From positions 1 through 64,000 of the forward strand of contig NZ_PVBQ01000007.1 in NCBI RefSeq assembly GCF_002980525.1: DNA of 64,000 nt, given 5' to 3'. The notes below the pieces were generated by a model. That model did no database searches. It was not told the DNA's origin and saw nothing but the letters and a program-made list of their open reading frames with translations. Both the position numbers and the translations under genes were made by a program. Source of the stretch: Sphingobacterium haloxyli (GTDB taxonomy: Bacteria; Bacteroidota; Bacteroidia; Sphingobacteriales; Sphingobacteriaceae). Shown here piece after piece: positions 16,980 to 25,917 of the stretch. Numbering within the stretch: position 1 is the first letter of the stretch; each line of letters begins with the position of its first letter.

Positions 16980-17822
16980 CTACTCAAAAACAATTGTCTT
17001 ATTGCCTTGCAACATCACCCGGTCTTCTGTTAGCAAATGGATAGCTTGACTTAATACCGCCTTTTCGATTTCTTTTCCTGCTGTAACCAGATTGGGAACG
17101 TCGTAACTATGGTTGATGGATTTGGTACGTTGCACGATGATCGGACCTTCATCTAAATCATTCGTAACATAATGCGCTGTTGCGCCGATAATCTTTACAC
17201 CTCGTTTGTAAGCTTGCCGATAGGGATTTGCACCGATGAACGCAGGAAGGAAAGAATGATGGATATTGATAAGCTTGTTTTCGAATCTTGCCACGAAGGA
17301 AGGAGAGAGGATACGCATGAACTTGGCCAACACGATATAATCGGGTTGGTACGGAGCAATAGTTTCTGCTAGTTCCTGTTCAAAATCCTCCTTGCTTTTA
17401 TTCTCATGCGAGACGAAATGATAAGGAATATCAAACTTCTCCGTAAACGCCTTCAGTACTTCGTAGTTGCCGACCACCGCTCTTACAGAAGCATTAAGCG
17501 TTTGGAAAAAATGACGTACGAGGATATCCGCAAGGCAATGATGTTCTTTCGTTACCAAAATAACAAGCTTTTTTTCACGAGCAGGATTAATGGATACCTG
17601 TGCCTGGGGAGGTAAATTGTCTTCTAAATCCTTTTGCAATAGCGGAGTAGCCGCTGGAACACCACTACATACCACACGGACAAAAAATTTTCGGTTTTCT
17701 TCGTCCACAAACTCCCGCATGGTTACGATATTCAAATGATGTTTAGCGATAACATGGGCGACATTGGCAACCAGGCCCACCGCATCATGGCACTGGATAA
17801 GAATTAAGGTTTGGTTGTTCAT
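16980..17822 (-). CDS. purU: Formyltetrahydrofolate deformylase
   Basis: This 280-residue enzyme hydrolyses 10-formyl-THF to formate and THF, balancing one-carbon pools and feeding formate to purine synthesis. An N-terminal ACT domain (LILIQCHDAVGLVANVAHVI) at 1-80 is followed by a formyltransferase fold. The active-site region is INIHHSFLPAFIGANPYRQAY, with the catalytic Asp in TNDLDEGPII. The length is typical. It lies 30 bases downstream of parE in the same direction, so the two are probably co-transcribed. Confidence 0.95.
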   Translation of the reverse strand: MNNQTLILIQCHDAVGLVANVAHVIAKHHLNIVTMREFVDEENRKFFVRVVCSGVPAATPLLQKDLEDNLPPQAQVSINPAREKKLVILVTKEHHCLADILVRHFFQTLNASVRAVVGNYEVLKAFTEKFDIPYHFVSHENKSKEDFEQELAETIAPYQPDYIVLAKFMRILSPSFVARFENKLINIHHSFLPAFIGANPYRQAYKRGVKIIGATAHYVTNDLDEGPIIVQRTKSINHSYDVPNLVTAGKEIEKAVLSQAIHLLTEDRVMLQGNKTIVFE

Positions 17823-17852
17823 TATTTACGTTGTAATAAATGCCGTCGCCTT

Positions 17853-19712
17853 TTAGGAGGCAACGGCAGCTTTAGCAAGTTCTTCTTCTAAATCGATTTC
17901 AATACGTAGGTTTTCCACGATATGCTTTTGCCTGTCGGGCGTATTCTTACCCATATAATATTCCAACAACTGAGGTAGTTTGTTCTCTTTAGAAAGAATA
18001 ACAGGATCTAAACGCATATCTTTACCAATGAAAAGTCCAAATTCAGAGGGTGATATTTCTCCTAGACCTTTGAAACGGGTGATCTCTGGTTTACCTCCTA
18101 ATTTGGCAATAGCTCGTTGGCGTTCTTCATCCGAATAACAATAGATCGTATCCTTTTTGTTCCGGACGCGGAACAACGGCGTTTGTAAGATAGACACATG
18201 CCCGGCCTTCACCAAGTCGGGAAAAAATTGTAAAAAGAAAGTAAGCAACAGCAAACGGATGTGCATACCATCTACGTCCGCATCTGTGGCAATGACGATG
18301 TTGTTGTAACGTAGTCCGTCGAGTCCGTCTTCGATATTGAGGGCATGTTGCAATAAGTTAAACTCCTCATTTTCGTAAACAATTTTCTTCGACATACCGT
18401 AGGAGTTTAGCGGTTTACCTTTTAAACTGAATACGGCTTGGGTCTGTACATCGCGCGATTTGGTGATGGAACCACTCGCTGAATCTCCCTCTGTGATGAA
18501 CAGTGTCGTCTCTAAGTTGCGCTCGTTTTTATCACTGAAGTGGATCTTGCAGTCACGCAGTTTTCGGTTGTGTAACGATGCCTTCTTAGCACGCTCGTTT
18601 GCGAGCTTCTTAATGCCAGCAATATCTTTCCGCTCCCGCTCTGATTGCAAGATGCGTTTGAGCAGGGCATCAGCCGTGGTCGCGTTTTTGTGCAGGTAGT
18701 CGTCCAGGGCTTTCTTAACAAAATCGTTGATAAAGGTACGTACAGTTGGACCTTCAGGGCCGATACTCTGTGAACCCAGTTTCGTTTTTGTTTGCGACTC
18801 GAACACCGGTTCTTGTACCTTGATGGCAATTGCCCCGATAATAGAGGCCCTAATGTCAGCAGCATCGAACTCTTTCTTATAAAATTCACGAATAGTTTTT
18901 ACAAGAGCTTCGCGGAACGCCGCCTGGTGTGTGCCCCCTTGTGTGGTGTGCTGCCCGTTGACAAAAGAATAATATTCTTCACCATATTGCTGACCGTGGG
19001 TCAGCGCTATTTCAATATCGTCTCCTCTTAAATGGATAATCGGATAACGCATAGATTCCGCGTCAATATTGCGCTCAAGCAAATCTTTCAATCCATGCTC
19101 TGAAATAAACTTTTGCCCATTGAAATTGATCGTTAGGCCGGCGTTAAGAAACACGTAATTCCATATCATGTTCTCTACAAACTCCATGCGGAATTTATAA
19201 TTCCGGAAGATTGTTTCGTCCGGATAGAAGCTGGTTGCTGTACCGTTTCGTTGTGTGGTGTCTTTTTGTTCGTCGCTGACTAATTCACCACGCTGAAACT
19301 GTGCAATGCGGGTCACTCCCTGACGATATGACTGTACGATAAATTGGTCGGATAGCGCATTGACGGCCTTCGTACCCACACCGTTTAAGCCTACGGATTT
19401 TTGAAATGCTTTGCTGTCGTATTTACCACCGGTATTGATTTTAGAAACCACATCCACGACGGATCCGATCGGGATTCCGCGGCCGTAGTCACGTACGGCT
19501 ACTCGATTGTCGTGGACGTTGATGTCGATCGTCTTGCCGGCACCCATTACAAATTCATCTATGGAATTGTCGACAATCTCTTTTAACAAGACGTAGATTC
19601 CATCGTCATAAGCAGAGCCATCTCCCAATTTCCCTATATACATACCCGGACGCAGACGGATATGCTCTTTCCAGTCCAAGGAACGTATACTGTCTTCGTT
19701 ATATGTCGTCAT
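17853..19712 (-). CDS. parE: DNA topoisomerase IV subunit B
   Basis: This 619-residue type IIA topoisomerase ATPase subunit decatenates chromosomes together with ParC. The GHKL ATPase motifs are DNSIDE, GRGIPIG and [13 protein letters not shown]. The transducer domain follows, and then the TOPRIM domain with TEGDSASG and [10 protein letters not shown]. The start [27 protein letters not shown] and the 619-residue length fit ParE better than GyrB. No parC lies next to it; purU follows instead. Confidence 0.93.
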   Translation of the reverse strand: MTTYNEDSIRSLDWKEHIRLRPGMYIGKLGDGSAYDDGIYVLLKEIVDNSIDEFVMGAGKTIDINVHDNRVAVRDYGRGIPIGSVVDVVSKINTGGKYDSKAFQKSVGLNGVGTKAVNALSDQFIVQSYRQGVTRIAQFQRGELVSDEQKDTTQRNGTATSFYPDETIFRNYKFRMEFVENMIWNYVFLNAGLTINFNGQKFISEHGLKDLLERNIDAESMRYPIIHLRGDDIEIALTHGQQYGEEYYSFVNGQHTTQGGTHQAAFREALVKTIREFYKKEFDAADIRASIIGAIAIKVQEPVFESQTKTKLGSQSIGPEGPTVRTFINDFVKKALDDYLHKNATTADALLKRILQSERERKDIAGIKKLANERAKKASLHNRKLRDCKIHFSDKNERNLETTLFITEGDSASGSITKSRDVQTQAVFSLKGKPLNSYGMSKKIVYENEEFNLLQHALNIEDGLDGLRYNNIVIATDADVDGMHIRLLLLTFFLQFFPDLVKAGHVSILQTPLFRVRNKKDTIYCYSDEERQRAIAKLGGKPEITRFKGLGEISPSEFGLFIGKDMRLDPVILSKENKLPQLLEYYMGKNTPDRQKHIVENLRIEIDLEEELAKAAVAS

Positions 19713-19739
19713 ACGGTTTGTCTAAGTTTTCTTTGCTAA

Positions 19740-19747
19740 CAAAAATA
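19740..19747 (-). promoter_or_regulatory. -7 box TATTTTTG of parE-purU
   Basis: On the minus strand a perfect TAnnTTTG box lies 27 bases before the parE ATG at 19712. The small HExxH gene is transcribed away from the same gap. Confidence 0.5.
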
Positions 19748-19805
19748 GGAAAAAGATTAGATAATCTTGGCAAGCTCTTTGCCTAATCCTCCTTGTAGAA
19801 AGGTT

Positions 19806-20150
19806 ATGAAAGGAAAAGTCATTGTAAGTAAGTTTTGGACAAATATCTTTTCGGAAAGAAAGGCGATTGCAATTGTTGTTTTTCCCTTTATCTTTTTATT
19901 GGATCAACGTTATAAGGAGGATAAATTTTTATTAAACCACGAAAATATACATATCAAACAGGCCACAGAAATGTTGGTTGTTCCCTTCTACATATGGTAC
20001 TTTATCGAATTTTTGATACGTTTTTTGCAATACAAAAAATTTCGACAAGCTTACCTTAATATCTCTTTTGAGCGGGAAGCCTACCGAAATGAGCGAAACT
20101 TACACTATCTAAAAAAGCGAAAGTTGTGGGCTTTTAGTAGATACTTTTAG
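19806..20150 (+). CDS. Small membrane protein with an HExxH motif
   Basis: From ATG 19806 the product has 114 residues. Hydrophobic segments at about 20-32 and 57-74 suggest one or two membrane helices. Between them is H45-E-N-I-H49 (NHENIHIKQ), an HExxH metal-binding motif in the style of M56/BlaR1 peptidases (HExxHxxxxD-like). An FEREAYRNE block at 88-96 could give a glutamate third ligand. The C-terminus is strongly basic. No known family could be named. It may be a minimal membrane metalloprotease or only a lookalike. It lies between parE and convergent accD, ending 7 bases before the accD stop. Confidence 0.65.
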   Translation: MKGKVIVSKFWTNIFSERKAIAIVVFPFIFLLDQRYKEDKFLLNHENIHIKQATEMLVVPFYIWYFIEFLIRFLQYKKFRQAYLNISFEREAYRNERNLHYLKKRKLWAFSRYF

Positions 20151-20157
20151 CAGTCTC

Positions 20158-21000
20158 TTACTTCACCAGCCGTAAATAACTTGCTACTTTGTTCTTAAGG
20201 TTCCGGCGATCCACGATAAAATCTAGAAAGCCGTGTTCCAAAACAAATTCAGATGTCTGGAAACCTTTAGGCAGGTCTTTCTTGATCGTCTCTTTGATAA
20301 CCCTAGGTCCTGCGAATCCGATTAATGCGCCCGGCTCAGCGATGTTGATATCTCCCAGCATGGCATAGGAAGCGGTTACGCCACCTGTTGTCGGATCGGT
20401 TAATAGACAAACATAAGGGATTTTAGCTTGTGCTAGAAGCGCCAACTTTGCCGATGTCTTTGCCATTTGCATCAAGGAGAACGCGGCTTCCATCATACGT
20501 GCCCCGCCTGATTTGGAAATTAACATAAAAGGAATTTTATGCGCGATACAATAATCGATAGCGCGAGCGATCTTTTCTCCGACAACGGAGCCCATGGAAC
20601 CCCCAATGAAGGTGAAATCCATACAAGCAATTACGATATCCTCACCTTCCATTTTGCCATGTGCACAGCGAATGGCATCTTTTAATCCTGTCTTGGCTTG
20701 GCTGTCTGCCAGTCGGACAGGATAAGGTTTGGTATCGGCGAATTGAAGGGGATCACCAGACGTTAAGTTTTCAAATAACTCAGTGTAGTTGTTATCATCG
20801 AAAAGGATGGAAAAGTAGGCAGCAGAACCGATGCGGATATGATAATCACAATACTGACAAACGTATTGGTTTTCAATTTGTTCACTGTTCAATAGCGGCT
20901 TTTTACAGTTCGGACATTTATTCCACATGCCGTCAGGCGCTTCTTTTTTATTCTCGGTTGCGGTATTAATACCTGCCTTGTTTCTTTTAAACCAACTCAT
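20158..21000 (-). CDS. accD: Acetyl-CoA carboxylase carboxyltransferase subunit beta
   Basis: From ATG 21000 (MSWFKRNK) this 280-residue subunit works with AccA to transfer carboxyl from biotin to acetyl-CoA, giving malonyl-CoA for fatty acid synthesis. The N-terminal zinc ribbon CPNCKKPLL and VCQYCDYH supplies four cysteines. The crotonase-like core shows [11 protein letters not shown] and [17 protein letters not shown]. An upstream in-frame start at 21039 falls inside a dispersed repeat copy, so the ATG is preferred. The upstream TTTCTTTG is one base from the -7 consensus, with TTTG 20 bases before it. Confidence 0.95.
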   Translation of the reverse strand: MSWFKRNKAGINTATENKKEAPDGMWNKCPNCKKPLLNSEQIENQYVCQYCDYHIRIGSAAYFSILFDDNNYTELFENLTSGDPLQFADTKPYPVRLADSQAKTGLKDAIRCAHGKMEGEDIVIACMDFTFIGGSMGSVVGEKIARAIDYCIAHKIPFMLISKSGGARMMEAAFSLMQMAKTSAKLALLAQAKIPYVCLLTDPTTGGVTASYAMLGDINIAEPGALIGFAGPRVIKETIKKDLPKGFQTSEFVLEHGFLDFIVDRRNLKNKVASYLRLVK

Positions 21001-21031
21001 AAGTTCACGATCATTCGGACTACAAAGAAAC

Positions 21032-21110
21032 GAAACCATCGTGATTTATGCAAACGCCACAAGGAATGAATAAACCTGATCACTTCACTGCGCTGAAAAA
21101 ACAAGCCGCG
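21032..21110. repeat. Dispersed intergenic repeat, copy A (diverged)
   Basis: This stretch aligns with 27002-27076: both start GAAACCATC[G/A]TGATTTAT, continue CAAAC, then ATGAATAAA[C/T]CTGAT, CTTCA, and end in AAAAA-CAAG. About 70 percent of positions are identical by eye. In this copy the GATTTAT/ATAAATC inverted arms have two mismatches. It lies between the SRP RNA gene and accD. Confidence 0.7.
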
Positions 21111-21229
21111 TGTAACGAACTCGTCTGTACAATAGCGAATGAACACGTATAGACAGATCAATTATGCTAGTGAAAAATAACGTAAAAAAAGAGTGGGAGA
21201 ATAATGTAGGATATAAAATAAAAAAAATA

Positions 21230-21322
21230 GGCAAGCTACTCCTATCGCACCGCTCAACCTAATACCCTTGCTTTGTTCCCAACCTGGGGGAGTCAAAGGG
21301 AGCTGGTCGTAGGAGACTTGCC
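21230..21322 (-). ncRNA. ffs: Small signal recognition particle RNA (4.5S type)
   Basis: Read on the minus strand, the 93-base sequence folds into one long hairpin. The ends GGCAAG and CTTGCC pair, then CTCCTA with TAGGAG, then CGACC with GGTGCG. At the apex the bases CAGG, GGGAAC and AGCAAGGG match the conserved SRP helix 8 where Ffh binds. A U run (plus-strand A run 21221-21228) gives the terminator. A perfect -7 box TACTTTTG at 21328-21335 places the start near 21322. It targets ribosomes making membrane proteins, with Ffh and FtsY. It lies in the accD-dprA gap. Confidence 0.85.
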
Positions 21323-21327
21323 TGCGA

Positions 21328-21335
21328 CAAAAGTA
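21328..21335 (-). promoter_or_regulatory. -7 box TACTTTTG of the SRP RNA gene
   Basis: This perfect TAnnTTTG match on the minus strand lies 5 bases upstream of the predicted 5' GG end of the RNA, the spacing expected for this promoter class. Confidence 0.65.
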
Positions 21336-21424
21336 GCAAAAAAATAGTTCTCTGGAAAACTTTTTATTTGACTTTGTTTAGACCCTTGATTGTCAGTTAA
21401 AAATAATGGCTTTCCCCTAGCGCT

Positions 21425-22522
21425 TTAGCATATCCTGTAAATTTTCCCCGGTAGGGAGAGCAATATATTGTTCATTTCCATTTCTAGAAGTATTATCGCC
21501 AATTTGCTCGTAGGCCAACCCAGATGAAGTGCAATTTCATCCACGGAAGCCTGTTGTCTTTCTCGCAAGAAATCATACACCCGTTGTTCATTTTTGCTAA
21601 GATTATTTGTTAATAATGGTAGTTGCACTCCTTCTTGTTTAGGTTTTGGTTGTTCCCAACCCATGAGGTAGATCAGATCATCCGCATGCCGAATGAGGTG
21701 TGCACGGTGTGTTTTAATCAAATAATTACAGCCTGCAGAATATTCTTGGTCTACACCTCCTGGAAAAGCACACACATCCCGGTTATAGCTGTTTGCAATT
21801 TCTGCGGTAATTAGCGCCCCGCCTTTTTTTGCAGCTTCCACAACGATCGTCACGTCAGCCAGCCCGGCGATGATACGGTTTCTTGCCGGAAAGTTGTTGC
21901 GGTCGGGGATCGTTTCGGAAGGATATTCCGTAAGTAGGCCACCATTTTCCAACATGCGGGACGCAATATCCCGGTGGGCAGATGGATATATCCGATCAAG
22001 CCCATGCCCCAGTACGCCAATGGTGGGAATGTGATGCTTGATCGCTAAGCGATGTGCTTGTACATCTATCCCATAAGCTAAACCGCTAATAATCTGCATA
22101 TCATATCCCTGTAGTGTTGAAATCAGTTCTTCGCAAATACGCTTTCCATAAGCTGTTGCATTCCTGGTGCCCACAATACTAACGCATAAAGAGGGGTTTA
22201 AATCCACCGTTCCTTTATAATAAATTAGGAGTGGGGCATCTTCACACTGCTTCAAACGGCGCGGATAGTTTGCGTCCTCAGCCCAAAGTATTTCTACATT
22301 GTGCTTTTCGACAAAAGCCAGTTCTCGTTCTGCGTCGTGCATATAGTTCTTCGAGAGAATTGATTCCACTGTTGTGTTTCCGATACCCGGAATAGAAAGT
22401 AATTGCTTTTTGCTGGCATCGAAGATATTGTCGATCGAACCACAGCAAGCTAGCAAGGTGCGCGCCGTTTTGGGGCCTACGCCCTTAATCTTTGTAAGTG
22501 CTATTTTTTTGAGCATGGTCAT
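21425..22522 (-). CDS. dprA: DNA processing protein DprA
   Basis: This 365-residue protein loads RecA on incoming single-stranded DNA in natural transformation. It has N-terminal helix-hairpin-helix segments (IKGVGPKTARTLL, IPGIGNTTVESIL). The Rossmann-like DprA core follows at about 80-285 (SIVGTRNATAYGKR, ISGLAYGIDVQAHR, GVLGHGLDRIYP, RNRIIAGLADVTIVVEA, GGALITAEIA). The C-terminus is a winged-helix DML1-like domain (KNEQRVYDFLRERQQASVDEIALHLGW). ATGACCATG gives two start choices, 22522 or 22516. Divergent from the small hypothetical gene. Confidence 0.95.
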   Translation of the reverse strand: MTMLKKIALTKIKGVGPKTARTLLACCGSIDNIFDASKKQLLSIPGIGNTTVESILSKNYMHDAERELAFVEKHNVEILWAEDANYPRRLKQCEDAPLLIYYKGTVDLNPSLCVSIVGTRNATAYGKRICEELISTLQGYDMQIISGLAYGIDVQAHRLAIKHHIPTIGVLGHGLDRIYPSAHRDIASRMLENGGLLTEYPSETIPDRNNFPARNRIIAGLADVTIVVEAAKKGGALITAEIANSYNRDVCAFPGGVDQEYSAGCNYLIKTHRAHLIRHADDLIYLMGWEQPKPKQEGVQLPLLTNNLSKNEQRVYDFLRERQQASVDEIALHLGWPTSKLAIILLEMEMNNILLSLPGKIYRIC

Positions 22523-22562
22523 AATTCAGAGACCTAAAGATAAAAAATTTATATAAAAGTTC

Positions 22563-22570
22563 TAACTTTG
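22563..22570 (+). promoter_or_regulatory. -7 box TAACTTTG of the 80-residue protein gene
   Basis: This perfect TAnnTTTG match is 19 bases before the ATG at 22590. It supports this short ORF as a real gene. Confidence 0.55.
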
Positions 22571-22589
22571 ATTAAAAAAATAGAATACA

Positions 22590-22832
22590 ATGGAATTACA
22601 AGGCGCTCAAGAACCATTTGATATAGAGATCGGCGACATCGTATATGCTGTTTTTCCGGAAGAAAAGGACGTTTACCTTATTTTTAAGGAGGGAAAAGAA
22701 TATGTTAAGATTATAAAAGATACCGACACCTCCTGGTTAAAACTACATCCAGAAACTGAATTACCCATGTTCGGGATGGATGAGGAAGTGAACCTTATTG
22801 GACAGCAGATTTCGGAGACCAGCGGTGGGTGA
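22590..22832 (+). CDS. Small acidic hypothetical protein
   Basis: The 80-residue acidic protein has no signal peptide or membrane segment. The pattern (DIEIGDIVYAVFPEEKDVYLIFKEGKEYVKIIKD) predicts a small beta domain with alternating strands. It has its own -7 box and runs opposite to dprA and rsmG on each side. The function is unknown. The clean promoter, coding-like composition and convergent position argue that it is expressed. Confidence 0.7.
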   Translation: MELQGAQEPFDIEIGDIVYAVFPEEKDVYLIFKEGKEYVKIIKDTDTSWLKLHPETELPMFGMDEEVNLIGQQISETSGG

Positions 22833-22849
22833 TTAGCTAGAGATAAGCG

Positions 22850-23500
22850 TCACATTGGTACATACACCACGTATTTTGTGTCAAAAAAATCTTCGCTGAA
22901 GTAGGATGATAGGGGATGTAGTTCCGCTTTGAGCCGCGATTCTTTAATTTCATCCCGAAGATCGCCTCCTTTGAGGTATATAATGCCATTTGGAACACCA
23001 TTTTGATCTTGTTTTTCAAATTTATTACGAACCCAAGAAGCAAATTCACCTAAACGAGTTACAGCGCGCGATACCACAAAATCGTATTTATAATCCAATT
23101 GCTCTGCACGAATATGGTCAGCCTCTACGTTTTCTAAGCCGAGCGCCTGGGCCACTTCACGTACCACTTTAATTTTCTTCCCGATAGAATCGACTAAGTG
23201 GAACTGTACCTCCGGAAAAAGGATGGCTAAAGGTATGCCTGGAAATCCACCTCCTGTTCCAACATCCAGTATTCTCGTGCCGGATGTAAACTCCGTCATG
23301 AATTTGGCGATACCGAGTGAATGTAATACATGACGCAAATAAAGGCCATCGATGTCTTTTCTGGAAACGACGTTAATCTGATCATTCCAGAATGGATATA
23401 CCTCAGCCAGTTGGGCAAATTGTTGTTTTTGCTTTTCCGTTAAGTTTGGAAAGTACTTGTAGACGATATCGACAGTTGGGTTCATGTTAGTCATCACCAT
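22850..23500 (-). CDS. rsmG: 16S rRNA (guanine527-N7)-methyltransferase
   Basis: This 216-residue SAM-dependent enzyme methylates G527 of 16S rRNA (GidB). The SAM-binding motif is ILDVGTGGGFPGIPLAI, with LVDSIGKKIKVV after it and the VVSRAVTRL motif near 140. The start overlaps the glycosyltransferase stop: the bases ATGGTGATG hold the TGA of the upstream gene, so translation is probably coupled. Three in-frame ATGs lie within the first six codons. Confidence 0.96.
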   Translation of the reverse strand: MVMTNMNPTVDIVYKYFPNLTEKQKQQFAQLAEVYPFWNDQINVVSRKDIDGLYLRHVLHSLGIAKFMTEFTSGTRILDVGTGGGFPGIPLAILFPEVQFHLVDSIGKKIKVVREVAQALGLENVEADHIRAEQLDYKYDFVVSRAVTRLGEFASWVRNKFEKQDQNGVPNGIIYLKGGDLRDEIKESRLKAELHPLSSYFSEDFFDTKYVVYVPM

Positions 23501-24636
23501 GATGTTTGTTTTTTGCCGCGGTTAAACAGGCCATTAATACAAATATAAAAATAATACAAAACGTCAAGCAGCGGAAGCCAAATAAGCAAGTCCCGAACGA
23601 CCAGTTTAGTATAAATACGGTTAAAAATTACAAGTTGGCTGAAAAGCCGTACACCATAGATACCCAACGGAATGTACCATAGGTTAGGATATAGCACGAA
23701 GCATACGGTCAGCATCAAATAAAACAATACGGCCGACAACAACTGTGTCGCAAGCATGCGTTTGTGCTTGCTTCTGTATAGCGTGGAAGCGCCAGCGTGA
23801 CGCGCTTTCTGTTTATAATAACTTTTCCACGTTGTTTTAGGAACAGATAATACATGCGCATCCGCGTGTATAACGATATTAACGTTTGAGTTCGTTGCAT
23901 TGTGGTTTACAAACAGATCGTCATCACCCGATTTGATATGCATATGCTTATTAAAGCCCTTGCCTTTGTAAAAAAGAGATTTTGTGTACGCCAAGTTACG
24001 ACCTACGCCCATATACGCATTTCCCTTTAACGCGTACGACAAATAGCTCATCGCCGTATGAGTTGTCTCAAATCGAATTAACTTATTCAAAAACCCATTC
24101 TGTTTGAAATAAGGGGAGTAGCCCAAGACAATTTCTTTTTCAGATGAGAAAGCGCTGGCCATTTCCGCGAGCCAAAAAGAACTCGCGGGTTCGCAGTCGG
24201 CATCCGTGAAAACAAGGTGCTCATGTTTCGCCGCCTTAATGCCCATGGTGAGCGCAAATTTTTTGGTGTGTTTCAGACGGATATGTTCTTTGATTTCTAC
24301 AATCTTTAATCGCTCAGGATATTTGGACGAGAATTCTTTGAGTATCCATTTCGTTTCGTCATCCGAACAATCATCGACCAACACCACTTCAAATAAGGGG
24401 TAATCTTGTTCTAAGATTGGCGGAAGAAATGATTTTAAGTTTTCTTCCTCATTGTGCGCACATATAATAACACTTACCGGAGGTTGAAGAGAAACCTCCC
24501 GAAATGATTTTGTCGAATAAAAGGCTAATTTTCCGTATACAAAACAGATATAATAGAGTTGGACAAGCAGCAAAATGCCCAACACCCCTACCGGTGCATA
24601 CGGAAGATAAGATAAAAAATGTTCCAATATCGTCAT
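23494..24636 (-). CDS. Family 2 glycosyltransferase with membrane segments
   Basis: From ATG 24636 the product has 380 residues. It has an N-terminal membrane helix, then a GT-A domain: SVIICAHNEEENL, VLVDDCSDDET, the DxD-like TDADCEP and a GDDDLF acid motif. Two or three membrane helices follow near the C-terminus (LLSAVLFYLMLTVCFVLYP and LLIWLPLLDVLYYFYICI). A QxxRW is replaced by KQKARHA. The family transfers sugars to lipid or polysaccharide; the substrate is unknown. The start is set by a -7 box 10 bases upstream, so the open frame up to 24714 is not used. It is translationally coupled to rsmG. Confidence 0.88.
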   Translation of the reverse strand: MTILEHFLSYLPYAPVGVLGILLLVQLYYICFVYGKLAFYSTKSFREVSLQPPVSVIICAHNEEENLKSFLPPILEQDYPLFEVVLVDDCSDDETKWILKEFSSKYPERLKIVEIKEHIRLKHTKKFALTMGIKAAKHEHLVFTDADCEPASSFWLAEMASAFSSEKEIVLGYSPYFKQNGFLNKLIRFETTHTAMSYLSYALKGNAYMGVGRNLAYTKSLFYKGKGFNKHMHIKSGDDDLFVNHNATNSNVNIVIHADAHVLSVPKTTWKSYYKQKARHAGASTLYRSKHKRMLATQLLSAVLFYLMLTVCFVLYPNLWYIPLGIYGVRLFSQLVIFNRIYTKLVVRDLLIWLPLLDVLYYFYICINGLFNRGKKQTSW

Positions 24637-24645
24637 ATAAAACAG

Positions 24646-24653
24646 CAAAGATA
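24646..24653 (-). promoter_or_regulatory. -7 box TATCTTTG of the glycosyltransferase-rsmG operon
   Basis: This perfect TAnnTTTG match on the minus strand ends 9 bases before ATG 24636, so the transcript has a very short leader. It is divergent from the tgt promoter about 90 bases away. Confidence 0.6.
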
Positions 24654-24737
24654 CAGTGTTCCGCCAAGATAACCGGGAGAAAAAGTTAAGTTTTATTAAG
24701 ATTTTGGTACGCACTCGTTTCCTCGCAATTTTTATTT

Positions 24738-24745
24738 TACTTTTG
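24738..24745 (+). promoter_or_regulatory. -7 box TACTTTTG of tgt
   Basis: This perfect TAnnTTTG match lies 38 bases before ATG 24784. It rules out the open TTG at 24748 as start, because the transcript would begin at about that point. Confidence 0.55.
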
Positions 24746-24783
24746 CATTGATTTTGCTCAAAAGGGCACGAGGGATATTATTT

Positions 24784-25914
24784 ATGAGATTTACGCTTCA
24801 GGCAGAGGATATAGCATCTAAGGCACGTGCCGGTGTATTGGAGACCGCACACGGAAATATTCAAACACCTATTTTTATGCCTGTTGGAACGGCAGGAACA
24901 GTCAAGGCCGTTCATCAGCATGAACTGGTACAGGATATCCAGGCACAGATTATCTTGGGCAATACCTACCACTTATATCTTCGTCCTGGTCTGGATGTTT
25001 TGCATAAAGCAGGCGGTCTTCATAAGTTTAACCATTGGAATGGACCTATATTGACGGATTCCGGCGGGTACCAAGTGTATTCACTAACTGAGGTACGTAA
25101 GATTCGAGAAGAAGGTGTTACTTTTCGTTCACATATCGACGGCTCGAAGCACCTTTTTACACCAGAAAATGTGATGGATACGCAACGTGTCATCGGGGCT
25201 GACATCATCATGGCGTTTGACGAATGTACACCCTATCCTTGCGAATATAGTTATGCTCGAAAATCGTTGGACATGACCCATCGCTGGCTAAAACGTTGTA
25301 TCGATCAGTTTGACAGTACCGAACCGTTGTATGGCTATGAACAGACGCTCTTCCCCATCGTTCAGGGATCGGTATATAAAGATTTACGAGAAAAATCAGC
25401 AGAAGTGATAGCGTCTTTCAATCGGGATGGTAATGCTATCGGCGGGCTTTCTGTCGGCGAACCTGCAGAGGAAATGTATGCCATGACAGAAGTCGTGACC
25501 AACATCCTGCCACAGGACAAACCCCGCTACCTCATGGGGGTCGGTACACCGATTAATATTCTCGAAAATATAGCATTAGGTATCGATATGTTCGATTGCG
25601 TCATGCCGACACGGAATGCACGCAACGGTATGCTGTTCACACAGAATGGCATTATCAATATCAAAAATGAAAAATGGAAAGACGACTTTTCGCCCATTGA
25701 AGCAGAAAGCGACTTGTTGGTCGACCAAGTACATACGAAAGCTTATCTTCGTCATTTAATTAGGTCGCAAGAGATTTTAGGTGCGCAGATCGCATCGCTG
25801 CATAACCTTCATTTCTACTTATGGCTGGTAAAACAAGCCAGGGAGAAAATTATCGAGGGTACATTTTACGACTGGAAAGAAAAGATGGTAAAAATTCTAG
25901 GGCAAAGATTGTAG
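24784..25914 (+). CDS. tgt: tRNA-guanine transglycosylase (queuine tRNA-ribosyltransferase)
   Basis: This 376-residue TIM-barrel enzyme exchanges guanine-34 of GUN-anticodon tRNAs for preQ1. The catalytic Asp92 is in DSGGYQV and the nucleophile Asp268 is in DMFDCVMPTRNARNG. The C-terminal CxCxxC zinc site of E. coli-type enzymes is absent: the segment beginning at Ser309 reads SDLLVDQVHTKAYLRHL, with no cysteines. As I recall this is usual for Bacteroidota Tgt. An lptF/lptG-like gene starts 3 bases after the stop. Confidence 0.95.
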   Translation: MRFTLQAEDIASKARAGVLETAHGNIQTPIFMPVGTAGTVKAVHQHELVQDIQAQIILGNTYHLYLRPGLDVLHKAGGLHKFNHWNGPILTDSGGYQVYSLTEVRKIREEGVTFRSHIDGSKHLFTPENVMDTQRVIGADIIMAFDECTPYPCEYSYARKSLDMTHRWLKRCIDQFDSTEPLYGYEQTLFPIVQGSVYKDLREKSAEVIASFNRDGNAIGGLSVGEPAEEMYAMTEVVTNILPQDKPRYLMGVGTPINILENIALGIDMFDCVMPTRNARNGMLFTQNGIINIKNEKWKDDFSPIEAESDLLVDQVHTKAYLRHLIRSQEILGAQIASLHNLHFYLWLVKQAREKIIEGTFYDWKEKMVKILGQRL

Positions 25915-25917
25915 ATC

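Noticed and set aside
24637..24714. N-terminal extension of the glycosyltransferase
   Set aside because: The -7 box lies inside it, and the ATG at 24636 gives a normal membrane-anchored start.
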